Assembly: GCF_004916895.1 (NCBI RefSeq)
Contig: NZ_SNTZ01000015.1
Location: 1-56,991 of the forward strand
Reading direction: 5' to 3'
Length of the DNA stretch: 56,991 nt
Source of the DNA: Flagellimonas alvinocaridis
Lineage (GTDB): Bacteria > Bacteroidota > Bacteroidia > Flavobacteriales > Flavobacteriaceae
The position numbers and the translations under genes were made by a program. Each line of letters opens with the position of its first letter. Position 1 is the stretch's first letter. Of the stretch, positions 1-9,341 are shown one piece after another. The notes below the pieces were generated by a model, which was not told where the DNA came from, made no database searches, and saw only the letters and a program-made list of their open reading frames with translations.

Positions 1-99
1 GTTGCTTTGAACAATGTCAGGAACAAACTTTTGGCAAGGGCATTCTCTGTGGTTAAAAGAGGGACACCATACGTGGTTTTACAAAAATTCGCTGCTTGA
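1..99 (+). mobile_element. IS110-like transposase, C-terminal end only
   Basis: The frame is open from base 1 and gives 32 residues before a TGA at 97-99. The peptide contains NNVRNKLLARAF followed by VVKRGTPYV, which resembles the last helix of IS110/IS116/IS902 transposases (a family comparison from memory, not a search). The catalytic DEDD and Ser domains lie outside the window. The same peptide is encoded in inverted orientation at the far end, so the element is multicopy. About 49 bp of shared non-coding sequence follow the stop and probably form the end of the insertion sequence. Confidence 0.6.
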
Positions 100-148
100 A
101 AAAGGTTGAAATAAGTTTGGATTTGATCTTGGAATACGGCTATGATTT
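1..148 (+). repeat. Left arm of 148-bp terminal inverted repeat
   Basis: Bases 1-148 are the exact reverse complement of 56844-56991, and identity stops abruptly at base 149. The repeat holds the transposase 3' end and its downstream non-coding end. The sharp common breakpoint suggests that base 148 is at or near the end of the insertion sequence. Confidence 0.95.
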
Positions 149-204
149 GTGGCGGTGAAGAAATGCGGAGCATTTCCACCGTGGCAAATCCAGCCGTTGA
201 TGGT

Positions 205-260
205 TTATGAGCTTCAAGTTAACGAAATGCAGCTATAAATTATAGCCCTTGTTAGCCACA
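205..260 (-). other. attC-like first half-site of cassette 3
   Basis: On the minus strand, just after the lipoprotein gene, the outer arm TGTGGCTAAC (251-260) is followed by the three-base spacer AAG and a stem arm beginning GGGCTATAA. The outer arm complements the first bases of the same cassette at 1234-1243. The matching second half is not found intact before the insertion-sequence end at 148. A short match, AAATCATAGCC at the IS border against an expected AAATTATAGCC, may be a remnant or chance. Confidence 0.6.
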
Positions 261-265
261 GGTAT

Positions 266-1231
266 TTATTTCCAATACTCTATTTCCCTAGTTTCTTCGT
301 AAGCTGGCGTGAATTTCTTAGAATCAGCAAAATGCTCTTTTAAAGAAACAACTTTTTTAATCCAGTTACCTTCCTGGTCCAAGATGTATTTGCTTTTGAA
401 TTCCCGATTTAATTCTGAATTTTCAAACGCTTTAGAAATGACAGGATTACCATATTTGTCATACTCTGTAATTTCTTGAAGGTGTTCTTTCGTATCCGCA
501 CTGATGATGTAGCTTGTCCGTTCAGTCAAAGTTTTTCCATTGTACTTAGAGGTTGATTTGAATTTCATTTGACTGTTTCCGTTGATGCTTTCGGTAATAT
601 TTCCAGAGCTGTCATATTGATAGCTATAAGTCTGGGGCTCGTCATCGTTAGAAGGAAGAACTTCTTTAAAAATCAAACGGTTTTTTCCATCGAATTTCTG
701 TTTTGCGGTCCAAACGACGGTATCACTATTTTCAATGCTTGTCTGCCTTAATAGCTGATCATTTTCATCATATTCTTCGATGTATTTAAAGTTTATGGTG
801 TCGTTTATTACAACATTACGAATAGCTAAATTATTTAGGGTGTCATGTTCAATCGTCATCAGAGATTTGTGTGGACGAAGATGATGAGTGGTTAAGGACT
901 TTACGAAAAATTGATTTTCGTCAAATTCATTTGTTGTAGTTTGGATCAAACTGCCAAAATCGTCATAATATTCAGTCCTTTTCGTTGAGCCAAACTCTGT
1001 AAACTCCTCCCTAAGGGTTTTTATGGGTTCACGAGTCTTTTTACCATCTGAATCCAGATAGGTCGCTTTGTAATTGGTGATTGACTTAACTTTCCCAACA
1101 AGATTTTTAGACTCCCAGTCAGTTCCTTGCTCAAAGGCTGAAAAATCCTGTTCTCCTGATGATTCTTTTTTACAACTAGATAAAACTAAAAGTTGTAGGA
1201 CTAGGATTGAACTGAAAAAAGATTTATTCAT
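266..1231 (-). CDS. Lipoprotein with YD-repeat-like segments
   Basis: This 321-residue protein begins with a lipoprotein signal (hydrophobic stretch, then LVLSSC with the Cys near residue 20), so it should be acylated and held in the inner or outer membrane. The body shows recurring patterns such as EYDDFGSLI, EYDENDQLLRQ, YQYDSSGNITES and EYDKYGNPV, in the style of YD/RHS repeats. These suggest an extended beta structure without the long polymorphic-toxin architecture. It is the only gene of cassette 3: the upstream cassette boundary lies 12 bases before the ATG, and an attC-like arm begins within 6 bases of the TAA. No enzymatic motif is seen and the function is unknown. Confidence 0.8.
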   Translation of the reverse strand: MNKSFFSSILVLQLLVLSSCKKESSGEQDFSAFEQGTDWESKNLVGKVKSITNYKATYLDSDGKKTREPIKTLREEFTEFGSTKRTEYYDDFGSLIQTTTNEFDENQFFVKSLTTHHLRPHKSLMTIEHDTLNNLAIRNVVINDTINFKYIEEYDENDQLLRQTSIENSDTVVWTAKQKFDGKNRLIFKEVLPSNDDEPQTYSYQYDSSGNITESINGNSQMKFKSTSKYNGKTLTERTSYIISADTKEHLQEITEYDKYGNPVISKAFENSELNREFKSKYILDQEGNWIKKVVSLKEHFADSKKFTPAYEETREIEYWK

Positions 1232-1234
1232 ACT

Positions 1235-1435
1235 TGTGGCTAACGACCCGGCTAAGAAACGTAGGGGAGTTTGAAATACTGCCCTTTCAGTTTAGCACTT
1301 AGCCAAGCCAAATATTTTTATAATTATCTTTCTTTTTTCATTATCAAAATTTTGGTTTGGCGGACTTGATTAAAAACTCCAAACTTTCAATTTACCATCG
1401 AAACCCCTATGTTTTTTTAGCCATTGTTACCCACC
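1235..1435 (-). other. attC-like recombination site 2 (complete)
   Basis: On the minus strand the site opens with GGTGGGTAAC (1426-1435), spacer AAT, then the arm GGCTAAAAAAACATAGGGG (1404-1422). It closes with the complementary arm at 1250-1267, a five-base spacer (1245-1249) and GTTAGCCACA (1235-1244). The inner arms pair over about 18 bp with A/G transitions and one indel. The outer arms pair around the invariant AAC/GTT. Three against five spacer bases make the fold asymmetric, as in integron attC sites. The length of about 200 bp exceeds most described attC sites. It lies in the 312-base gap between two genes and nothing else is seen there. Confidence 0.75.
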
Positions 1436-1543
1436 GTTTTCATTGCTTTTCAGCGTTGGCAAAGGCATACTCTTTGACAAGTTTTGGTTCGTGCGGTTGG
1501 CTTTTGAGCGACTTGGCAATGTGTATGACTTTTAGGATTAGCA

Positions 1544-3991
1544 TTATTTCTTGTTCCAGTCGTATTTTGTTTCACCACAACCTCCACATCTTATTTTCTT
1601 TGCAACAGTGTCATAATTCTTTAGTGATACCATTGGTCTTTTACAGTCCGATTGTTCGCAAATGAATATTTTTTCCAATTCAAGGATGTCAGCCCAGAAT
1701 GCTTTTAAATCCCCAATTTTAGGATTAAATGGATTGTCATGTGAAGAAATGTTTCCCAATATTGCCGAACTTTCTATGCGGTCAATGACTGGAAATTTTG
1801 CTTTTAATTCTGTACTACACTTTTTGATTTCTGATTTAATCCCCATAATCAATTCGTAAGGCATTCTATGCTCGTTCGAATCATTATACTGAAAACTTAA
1901 TTTAGCTTCAATATTTAGGGCAATTTCCTTCAATGAGTGTTCAAGGTATCTGCGAATAGGATTCCCTAAATTCTCTATTTTACTGTCGGCTAGATTTGTT
2001 TCTATTCTTTCTCTTAAATCTCTTGGCTCTTCGTCAAGATATGTTCCTTTATCTTCTGTCCATTTAATCTCGTTAATTAGCCAGCCTTTCTTTTTTGCTA
2101 GTGGACTTACAAAATTTGTAAACCAATCGGCTTCATGAGTAAGTAAAATGATTTGATATTTTGAGAATTTTTCAAAAATCAATTCTGCAAAGCGTTTTCG
2201 GTGGTTAGAATCAAAACTTGAAATAACATCATCAAGTAGGATAAATTCGTTCTTATCGTTAAAGGCATTTACAGAAGCCAAAAAGAATGATAATCCAAAA
2301 CAGTTCAAATGAGATTCACTAAAGTACTTTTGTGGCGGTGAAACCCAATTACCGTTGTACTTGTACTCAATTGTAATTCCGTTTAGTTCATCCTCATCAC
2401 CAATAGTTACAATTTTAATCTCCTGAAAAGGCTCATCAGGATTCATGTATTGATAATATTCGTTGATTTTGCCTGAGAAATTGGTGATGAAATTTTCAAG
2501 TCCTTCTTTTTGAACTTTTACAAATTCATTATAGATTATTTCTAAGGACTTACGCTGTTTCTCCAGTTTTGCCTTTTGCTTTTCAAACAGTTTTATTTTT
2601 AGAAACGCGTCTTTAGAGGCAGAAATATTTGAATACAGAACTGCGGAATTGTCTTTCTTAAAAATTTCCTGTATTTGCTTAATTCTTGAAGCTATTGCCT
2701 TTTGAAACTCAAAATCTGAGGTTAAAAGTTTAAGTGTTTCCGCTTTTGGAATTTTATTACCTGAGGTTACTCGCTCAACACTTGCCTTTTGATATTCAGT
2801 GATTTTTTCTTTTAAATCCGTGAAGCCTTTCTTAATGAGTTTACTTTCCTCAATTTCAACAAGGGGATCTAAAAGAACGGTTTCCAACCTCTTAATTCGT
2901 TCAATGGTTATTGAATTAACTAATTGTTTTGCCTTATCAAATGATGCTTTTTTCTTAGAAGATTCTTCAATCTCTTTTAATCTAATGGCAATTTCTGCAC
3001 GAAGTTCTTCAATGCTTTTGGGTTGCAAACAAAGAGGGCAGTTATCCGTCTTATGATACTTTTTAGCTAAAACGGTATCACCTGTTTTTAATAATTCACC
3101 TAAAAAAGTTTGCATGATGCTTTCAACATCATTTGCAATAAGTTCAAATTCATCAAAATATTTCGTGTATTCGGAATCAATAAATTCTACCTCTGATTTG
3201 AGTGTGTCCAATGCCGTGTTTGCTTTTTCTAAAAAAGCCAATTCCTTATTGAGTTTATTATTTGTTGCGTTTTTTAGGTGTGCTAGAACTTTATCAATAT
3301 CCTCAAATTTCTTAACCTCAATGCCTGTTTTTAAGGGTTTGATTTTTTCGTTTATCTTTTCAAATAAATTTTCTTCTTGGCTAATAGCAGCACCTAATTT
3401 TTCAATAAGAGTTCCTTTTTGAATATTCGTTTGAGCTTCAAAATTTTGGTTCTTGATTTCGGTTTTTATCGAATTGTAGCTTTTTTTGAGAACCTCCTTC
3501 TTTTTAGTTACTTCCGAAAAACCAATAATGTCCGATAAGTACTTTAGTTTATCACTTTTTGTGTTGTCAATAAAATCGGTCAGATATTGATAACGCAACA
3601 GGAGGTTTTCTTCCTTTGAAAGCTCCAAATATTTTTTAAAATCATCAGAAGAATTAGAAAAATCCGTAGTTAGATTATCTCTTTTATAGAAAAGGGTTTT
3701 GGAACAATCAATATCAGTTTCTTTAACGAATGACACTTTAACTTCAGAAACATCATCTTTACCGAGTCCAGAGTTTCTTAAAGCATCTTTTAGGTCTATT
3801 TCACTATTACTGGATAAATGCGATACACGATTTGTGTAAAACCACTCAAGTGCATCTGAAATACTACTTTTTCCTGTTCCGTTATCACCATAGAGAACAA
3901 TTGATTTGCCTTTTAATGGCAATTCCAAACTGTCTTTTGCCCCTCTAATACCTTTGATGGTAATACTATTTATTTTAGTCTTTATCGCCAT
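1544..3991 (-). CDS. Zinc-hook AAA/SMC-type ATPase, RloC-like
   Basis: A protein of about 815 residues. Walker A (YGDNGTGKSS) lies near residue 35, with long coiled-coil-like arms on both sides of a zinc-hook-like CPLC (about residue 318), and Walker B is FILLDDVISSFD. The C-terminal third contains GNISSHDNP, which resembles the His end of HEPN RNase motifs, although the usual Arg spacing is not clear. It ends in a zinc ribbon (CEQSDC and CGGCG). An ABC/SMC ATPase with a zinc hook and a HEPN-like tail recalls RloC and PrrC, tRNA nucleases that guard restriction systems. The start is uncertain: ATG 3991 begins MAIKTKINSITI, and 4021 is also possible. It is the last gene of the type III R-M operon and overlaps the small gene before it. 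Confidence 0.72.
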   Translation of the reverse strand: MAIKTKINSITIKGIRGAKDSLELPLKGKSIVLYGDNGTGKSSISDALEWFYTNRVSHLSSNSEIDLKDALRNSGLGKDDVSEVKVSFVKETDIDCSKTLFYKRDNLTTDFSNSSDDFKKYLELSKEENLLLRYQYLTDFIDNTKSDKLKYLSDIIGFSEVTKKKEVLKKSYNSIKTEIKNQNFEAQTNIQKGTLIEKLGAAISQEENLFEKINEKIKPLKTGIEVKKFEDIDKVLAHLKNATNNKLNKELAFLEKANTALDTLKSEVEFIDSEYTKYFDEFELIANDVESIMQTFLGELLKTGDTVLAKKYHKTDNCPLCLQPKSIEELRAEIAIRLKEIEESSKKKASFDKAKQLVNSITIERIKRLETVLLDPLVEIEESKLIKKGFTDLKEKITEYQKASVERVTSGNKIPKAETLKLLTSDFEFQKAIASRIKQIQEIFKKDNSAVLYSNISASKDAFLKIKLFEKQKAKLEKQRKSLEIIYNEFVKVQKEGLENFITNFSGKINEYYQYMNPDEPFQEIKIVTIGDEDELNGITIEYKYNGNWVSPPQKYFSESHLNCFGLSFFLASVNAFNDKNEFILLDDVISSFDSNHRKRFAELIFEKFSKYQIILLTHEADWFTNFVSPLAKKKGWLINEIKWTEDKGTYLDEEPRDLRERIETNLADSKIENLGNPIRRYLEHSLKEIALNIEAKLSFQYNDSNEHRMPYELIMGIKSEIKKCSTELKAKFPVIDRIESSAILGNISSHDNPFNPKIGDLKAFWADILELEKIFICEQSDCKRPMVSLKNYDTVAKKIRCGGCGETKYDWNKK

Positions 3992-4157
3992 CTCGTAGTT
4001 GTTGAAGTTCATTTTTAACATTGGTATCAGTCAACTTATCTTCTTGATAAAGTCTTTCCAACATTTTAGCAATGTCCGTATCAACATTTTCAATTTTCTC
4101 AATTCCATTGAAAAAATCGTCCAATATTTCTTTTCCAGATTTTACATTTTCTGCCAT
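3975..4157 (-). CDS. Small acidic protein in R-M operon
   Basis: A 60-residue charged protein, predicted helical (KEILDDFFNGIEKIENV, then MLERLYQEDKLTD). It starts 6 bases after the GIY-YIG gene and overlaps the start of the ATPase gene by 17 bases, so its translation is probably coupled to both. There is no known domain. The position suggests a small partner or regulator of the ATPase, which is inference only. Confidence 0.6.
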   Translation of the reverse strand: MAENVKSGKEILDDFFNGIEKIENVDTDIAKMLERLYQEDKLTDTNVKNELQQLRDGDKD

Positions 4158-4163
4158 ACTGTA

Positions 4164-4619
4164 TTATTTAAAGTATTTCCAATCAATTTTAAAACTGGAA
4201 GTGAGTGTTTTATTTTGAATTTCAAAACCTGATTTATTATTACAAATAGGGTAAACTCCATATTGTTCCACAAAATCCAAAATGAAGTAGCTTTCCAAAT
4301 CTTCGATACGGAATTGCCAAATATTTTTGAGCATTTCAAAATTGATATAGGTAAATAGTAAAGGTTCTACTTTTCTGTAATTGGTTAACCCCAGGTTTTT
4401 CGATTTACAATCAAAATGTCCCAATAAGCGTCTGCCAATGCTATTAGTTTTCTTCTCGCTCATACCTATATAAAGTAGTTTTGATTTATCAAAAGGGTAT
4501 TGAATATCAATGGTCTGGCTAAAAATGAAGTACAGACCTGCAATGCCATTTAATGGCTGAATATTACTCGGCTCAAATGACAATGGGCGGTCAAAATATA
4601 TGGTTACTTCATTACTCAT
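4164..4619 (-). CDS. GIY-YIG-fold protein, putative nuclease
   Basis: This 151-residue protein has the layout of a compact GIY-YIG domain: GLYFIF near residue 28 and LLYIGMSE near 50 in place of the GIY and YIG strands, then GRRLLGHF with the catalytic-type Arg, RIEDLESYFILDF with the metal-binding-type Glu near 108, and a closing PICNN Asn. The first Tyr/Ile positions are degenerate, so activity is likely but not certain. The gene starts two bases after the methyltransferase stop and sits inside the type III R-M operon. An added nuclease or nicking function in defence is the natural reading. Confidence 0.68.
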   Translation of the reverse strand: MSNEVTIYFDRPLSFEPSNIQPLNGIAGLYFIFSQTIDIQYPFDKSKLLYIGMSEKKTNSIGRRLLGHFDCKSKNLGLTNYRKVEPLLFTYINFEMLKNIWQFRIEDLESYFILDFVEQYGVYPICNNKSGFEIQNKTLTSSFKIDWKYFK

Positions 4620-4621
4620 TC

Positions 4622-6616
4622 CTAAAAAGCATTAAACTTATCGCCCATAGCGTGTTTCAGGTTCCATTTTTTGGTAGTGTCCAAAGCACGTTCAAGCACG
4701 ATCAATTTTTGGTCGGTATGTGTTTTGAAATGTTCTACCGTTTCATCTGAAATGGTTACGTCCAAACAAATCAGGGTTTCTTTGTCACCGTCAGAAGCTA
4801 GTAAAATCTCATTCTTTTTAAATTCTTCTTGTTTGGTTAACGAGTAATTGAGTTTGAAGCCATTTTTGATTAAAATTTCGGTTATCAATTCATCCCTGTT
4901 GAAAGCTGTAACCAATTGAGCTTCTTTGTCTCGAATATATTTTTTGAGTGCCTCAATATTTTCTTCTTCCGTTTTTTCAGGATCGGGAGCGTATTCTACT
5001 CTAGGGAAATTTGATTTTTTGAGTTTGAAAACTTTAAAACCAAGACCATTTAATTGGTCTTGGTCATTTTCCTTTTTACTGAACAAATCAGGTTGAGCCT
5101 CTTTTTTTTCTTTGATAATTTTTTCAACTACACGTTTATTCCGTTCTATGGTGATGTCGCTTATTTTTTTGAATCCGTTTTTAAATGCGATACTTGATTC
5201 TGGACATTTTTCTGGTAGCTGAATAGCTATAAACTTAATGTCTTTGTCAGTGTTATTATTCAATTCGAAAACCGATTGTCCCGTAGTGCCTGAGCCTGCA
5301 AAAAAATCTAAAACAGTGTCACCTTTCTCAACGGTTAGTTCAATACATCTTTTAACTAATTCAACAGGTTTCGGGAAATCAAACTCACCATCAAACCCTA
5401 AGTTTTTAACTTCTACTGTTCCTGTTTCGGTAAGAAATGCATTATCATCCCATATAGACTTTGGTTTGTAAGTTGTTTTTCTATATTTTTCGTACACACC
5501 AAAACTGCCATCTCCCTTTTCCTTACCAACAACATTGCTTAGCAAAGTGTTAGTGTTTACATTGTCTTCAAATTTTGTTGTCCCCCAACGCCAGCAAGAT
5601 TCAATGCCTTTTGAGTTAAATGGTTCAATTTTAACATTGTATTCATCTGTCTTTTTTAACGAAATTGGGAAGAAACCATCTTTATCAGCTAATTTGGTAT
5701 TTGCATAAATAGGATAGAATAAATTTGGACGATTATGTTTACCAAATTTGGGATTTCGATTTCTTAATTCACGAATATTGAAATTTCCGATATCGTCTTT
5801 AAGATTCAAATCTGAGTTTGCTGCATCTTTTTCAAGTTCAATTAAATCACCATCAATCGACTTTGTGTAAATAAGGATATATTCATGTGTCTTTGCTATC
5901 TGGTTGTATGTTTGTCCCCTGCTGTTAGCACGAACAATTATTTGAGAGTAGAAATTATCCTCACCAAAAACTTCATCGCATAATTTTCTTAGATGGTGTA
6001 TTTCATTGTCATCTAATGATATAAAAATGACTCCATCTTCCCGTAACAACTGTCTCGCAACAAGCAATCTGCTATACATCATATCCAGCCAGTTACTGTG
6101 AAAACGACCTTCAGTTTCAATGTTGGTGTCAATCTTGAGACCATTCTCTATCATTTCTGCATCCTCCCAGTATTCTTTTCTATCTTGATTGAACTTATCG
6201 GAATAAACAAAGTCATTTCCTGTGTTGTAAGGAGGGTCAATGTAAATGCACTTTACTTGCTCACGGTAGCTGTTACTTAGTAATTTTAGTACCGCCAAAT
6301 TCTCACCTTCAATAATCAGATTTTCACTTTCGGCAGGGTTTACGCTTCTTTTTTCATCATAAACCAAAGTAGCATCAGTAGGGGTGAAAGCTTCTCTTTT
6401 CGCATTGCTTTTGCCAAACCATCTAAACTCGTAACGTTCAGTTTCATTTACGTTTTTCGGGTCAACCACTTTTTTAAGTTCGTTGATGTTTAGCTGTCCA
6501 TCATTGGTAAAGAGGTCAGGCATTAATTGCTTTAGCTGTTCCAAACGTTCATTGTTCCAATCGTGTGACTGTACCTTTTCCATTGGGTTATCTGTGGTTT
6601 CTTTTTCCTTATTCAT
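4622..6616 (-). CDS. mod: Type III restriction-modification, Mod methyltransferase
   Basis: This 664-residue protein should methylate adenine N6 within the recognition site and supply sequence specificity to the Res subunit. The catalytic motif DPPY lies at 127-130 within IYIDPPYNTGNDF. The AdoMet-binding motif FFAGSGTTG lies further on, near residue 440, so the order is that of beta-class enzymes, typical of type III Mod. The middle region between these motifs would hold target recognition. Its ATG overlaps the Res stop by one base (TAATG), which points to translational coupling. Length and motif order fit the family well. Confidence 0.93.
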   Translation of the reverse strand: MNKEKETTDNPMEKVQSHDWNNERLEQLKQLMPDLFTNDGQLNINELKKVVDPKNVNETERYEFRWFGKSNAKREAFTPTDATLVYDEKRSVNPAESENLIIEGENLAVLKLLSNSYREQVKCIYIDPPYNTGNDFVYSDKFNQDRKEYWEDAEMIENGLKIDTNIETEGRFHSNWLDMMYSRLLVARQLLREDGVIFISLDDNEIHHLRKLCDEVFGEDNFYSQIIVRANSRGQTYNQIAKTHEYILIYTKSIDGDLIELEKDAANSDLNLKDDIGNFNIRELRNRNPKFGKHNRPNLFYPIYANTKLADKDGFFPISLKKTDEYNVKIEPFNSKGIESCWRWGTTKFEDNVNTNTLLSNVVGKEKGDGSFGVYEKYRKTTYKPKSIWDDNAFLTETGTVEVKNLGFDGEFDFPKPVELVKRCIELTVEKGDTVLDFFAGSGTTGQSVFELNNNTDKDIKFIAIQLPEKCPESSIAFKNGFKKISDITIERNKRVVEKIIKEKKEAQPDLFSKKENDQDQLNGLGFKVFKLKKSNFPRVEYAPDPEKTEEENIEALKKYIRDKEAQLVTAFNRDELITEILIKNGFKLNYSLTKQEEFKKNEILLASDGDKETLICLDVTISDETVEHFKTHTDQKLIVLERALDTTKKWNLKHAMGDKFNAF

Positions 6617-9336
6617 TATGCTTTTTCAATTAATGCGTTAATATCTTTTTGAGCTTCTGTTTTAAAATACTGATAGTCTTTTACAGGAGCTTTGTACTGT
6701 ACTTCTACACCAAGCGTGGCAAAATGCTTTACAGCACATTTTATTTTATAAATCTCACTTTCTTTGAGAGCCTTTTTGTTGTTGATGTCGTTTGTTCCTT
6801 TGGTTTCAATCACAAAATAAAACTCGCTTTCTTTTCCGTTTCTCAGGCTTTTCCGCTTCATCACAATTCCGAAATCGGGTTCGTATTCGCCAATAGGTGT
6901 TTGAATTTTGTAGTAAGACGGAAGTTTAAGAAAACAAACCACTTCATCATCTAAATCGGTGGCTTTGGCAAAGGATTTTTCTACGTCACTATCCACCAAC
7001 ATTTTATCGAAAATGCCTCTTTTTGGAGTGGGTTCATATCCTTTTTCATCGATATTTTTAACGTAATCATCAAATTCAAAGGGGAAGGTTTCATCTGTCA
7101 AATGATAATCCAAACCTCTAAGCATTTCTTCCAACTCAATGTTTTTGATTAGGGAAGATGCCTGATGAATGTATTGCGGTGGATTTTTAGCAAAATGGGA
7201 ATGATTGGTAATTCCGTCAATAATTCTAAAAAGAGTAGTGTAACTCAAACCTGTGTTTTCACTTAATTCTTCTACCAAATCCAAAGCCGAGAAGTAGGCT
7301 TTCAGTTTGTAACTTTCTTTGCCTCCAAATTCATCTTCAATGCCATCTTCCGTTATGGTTCCGATCGAACGGCTGCTTACTTCTGCTTCATAGTCTGCAA
7401 TGTCAATGTTGTTTAAAGCTTCCTTGCTTCTTTCAATCAAAGCTTCTTCGTCAAAACTTACGGTATAGTTTGTTTTCTTGGCTAATGCAGTCCAAAAACG
7501 CTTGAATGCTTTATTCAGTTCGTCATTCGGATTTCGTTTAAAATGAACTTCATTTTGTGGTTTTCCTTTGTGTGTGTGGGTCATTCCTGCACCCGCTTTG
7601 GAAGTTCCGTAAACTTCTTTTATCTCTTCCTGGTACTGCGTTACAAAGGTTTCGTAGGTTTCATTTGGAATAACGGTCAATTGATTAATACGCTCATCAT
7701 CTGCGACATTCAGTTTATCGTAAACTCGGTGTCCTTCACTGTTGACACAAATTCGCAAACCTCTACCTATTTCCTGTCTCTTTTTAATTTCGGAGTAGGA
7801 GTTACTAAGTGTAGCAATATTGAAAATATTTGGATTGTCCCAACCAACACCCAAAGCGGAATGCGAGAAGATAAACTCAATTCTATTGGCAACTGAATCA
7901 CCATAAGACAACAATTCTTTCTTATCTCTCAGAATTGCATCAAATACTTCTGAGTTTTTTCGCATGGAGTTTTCATTGTCGGTAAATTCGCCTTTTCCTG
8001 TTTGAGCAAAATAAAATCCTTGGATTGCATCAATATGCTCTGCGGTGGGTTCTTTACCGTCATGAAATTCGGGGTATAGTGTTTTGTATTTTTCGATAAA
8101 TAGATTTTTGATTGTGGGATCTTCACTCACATAGTTGGAAACTCTATCAATAAAAATCAGTGAAAGGCATTTTATGCCTTGTTCCTTTAATTTTTGTTTT
8201 TTGGTAAAATGACGTAGAATGAGCCATTCCAATTGCAAAGCCCAAACGCTTTGAATGTTTCCAGATGTTTGTTTTTCAAGAATTTCGGTTCCATTGGTAA
8301 AAGAAACAGACCATTTTCCAGTTCTCAAACTTTTATTGATGCGTTCAATTTTGTATTTGAGGTAGCTTGGGTTATTGGTAACTTCTCCAAGGTTATCGCC
8401 ATCTTTCAACCATTTTGTGTCTTTGAATTCTATTTTCCCACTTGCTAATTGATGCCACGCTTTAATTTTAGCTTGTATTGGATTTTTTCCGTTTTTGGTT
8501 TCAGAAAGTTCCAGTTTCAAAGTGGCTTCATCATTTTTTTCTGTAACTGTTAATACTTCTATCTTTTTTACCAATCCTTCTTTATAGCTGTCATAAGGTG
8601 TTAAACGATAGACTTTATTGACTGAAACTTTATGTGTGGCGGAATATCTTAGTTTAAAAAGTGGATTGAGTTTTTTAATCCTTTCTACGGAATTCTCTGT
8701 GTCCATTCCTTCCTGTGGTTCATCCATAATGATGATTGGATTTGTTTTTCCAATAGCATCAATAAAAGGAATGTTGGAGAATAGGTCTTCTCGTTGTGCA
8801 CGATTCAAAATTCTATCGTCAGAAGCGAATGATGCCAACGTCATCACCATTATCTGAGGGTGTTGCTCCTCAATAAAATTGGTTACTTTATTCAGCTTTT
8901 TACTGTCGTATTCAAAGGATTTGGGAGTAAAACCATAAATTTCTTCCAACTGTTTTTCAAAGGTTGAAATGGCACTTAGCACCCCTTGTCTAATGGCTAC
9001 AGAGGGAACAAGAATAATGAACTTGGTAAAACCATAGTGCTTGAACAATTCGTAAACGGTTTTAATGTAAACAAGTGTTTTACCTGTTCCAGTCTCCATT
9101 TCGATAGTTAACTCCTGTAATTCGCTGAGTTTAGCGGTTTCTTCATCAATGCCATTTTCGATTATTACAGATTTGATGTTTTCCGCTAATTGTTCTTTTG
9201 AAAGTGAGCAAACATTTGAGCGAATACCTTCAAAGCAAGCATTGTCAAACGTGTTTTTGTTGTTGCCATCAAAAACATTAACCACAGATTTGATGGCTAT
9301 TTGCTGGTACTCTAATTCTTCTAATTTTATTTCCAT
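6616..9336 (-). CDS. res: Type III restriction enzyme, Res subunit
   Basis: This 906-residue protein is an SF2 helicase with an endonuclease tail. Walker A is METGTGKT near residue 80-87. The DEAD-box equivalent is MDEPQEG near 205 (DEPQ is characteristic of Res), and motif III is RYSATH. Motifs V and VI are visible in HSALGVGWDNPN and RQEIGRGLRI. The C-terminus carries a PD-(D/E)XK site: YEPDFGIV and FVIETKG. With Mod it forms the ATP-dependent restriction complex that cuts away from unmethylated sites. The first ATG is at 9336; a TTG just before it is less likely. The controller gene ends five bases upstream. Confidence 0.94.
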   Translation of the reverse strand: MEIKLEELEYQQIAIKSVVNVFDGNNKNTFDNACFEGIRSNVCSLSKEQLAENIKSVIIENGIDEETAKLSELQELTIEMETGTGKTLVYIKTVYELFKHYGFTKFIILVPSVAIRQGVLSAISTFEKQLEEIYGFTPKSFEYDSKKLNKVTNFIEEQHPQIMVMTLASFASDDRILNRAQREDLFSNIPFIDAIGKTNPIIIMDEPQEGMDTENSVERIKKLNPLFKLRYSATHKVSVNKVYRLTPYDSYKEGLVKKIEVLTVTEKNDEATLKLELSETKNGKNPIQAKIKAWHQLASGKIEFKDTKWLKDGDNLGEVTNNPSYLKYKIERINKSLRTGKWSVSFTNGTEILEKQTSGNIQSVWALQLEWLILRHFTKKQKLKEQGIKCLSLIFIDRVSNYVSEDPTIKNLFIEKYKTLYPEFHDGKEPTAEHIDAIQGFYFAQTGKGEFTDNENSMRKNSEVFDAILRDKKELLSYGDSVANRIEFIFSHSALGVGWDNPNIFNIATLSNSYSEIKKRQEIGRGLRICVNSEGHRVYDKLNVADDERINQLTVIPNETYETFVTQYQEEIKEVYGTSKAGAGMTHTHKGKPQNEVHFKRNPNDELNKAFKRFWTALAKKTNYTVSFDEEALIERSKEALNNIDIADYEAEVSSRSIGTITEDGIEDEFGGKESYKLKAYFSALDLVEELSENTGLSYTTLFRIIDGITNHSHFAKNPPQYIHQASSLIKNIELEEMLRGLDYHLTDETFPFEFDDYVKNIDEKGYEPTPKRGIFDKMLVDSDVEKSFAKATDLDDEVVCFLKLPSYYKIQTPIGEYEPDFGIVMKRKSLRNGKESEFYFVIETKGTNDINNKKALKESEIYKIKCAVKHFATLGVEVQYKAPVKDYQYFKTEAQKDINALIEKA

Positions 9337-9341
9337 CAATC

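Noticed and set aside
9337..9339. TTG start for Res
   Set aside because: An ATG follows directly and gives the same protein one residue shorter.
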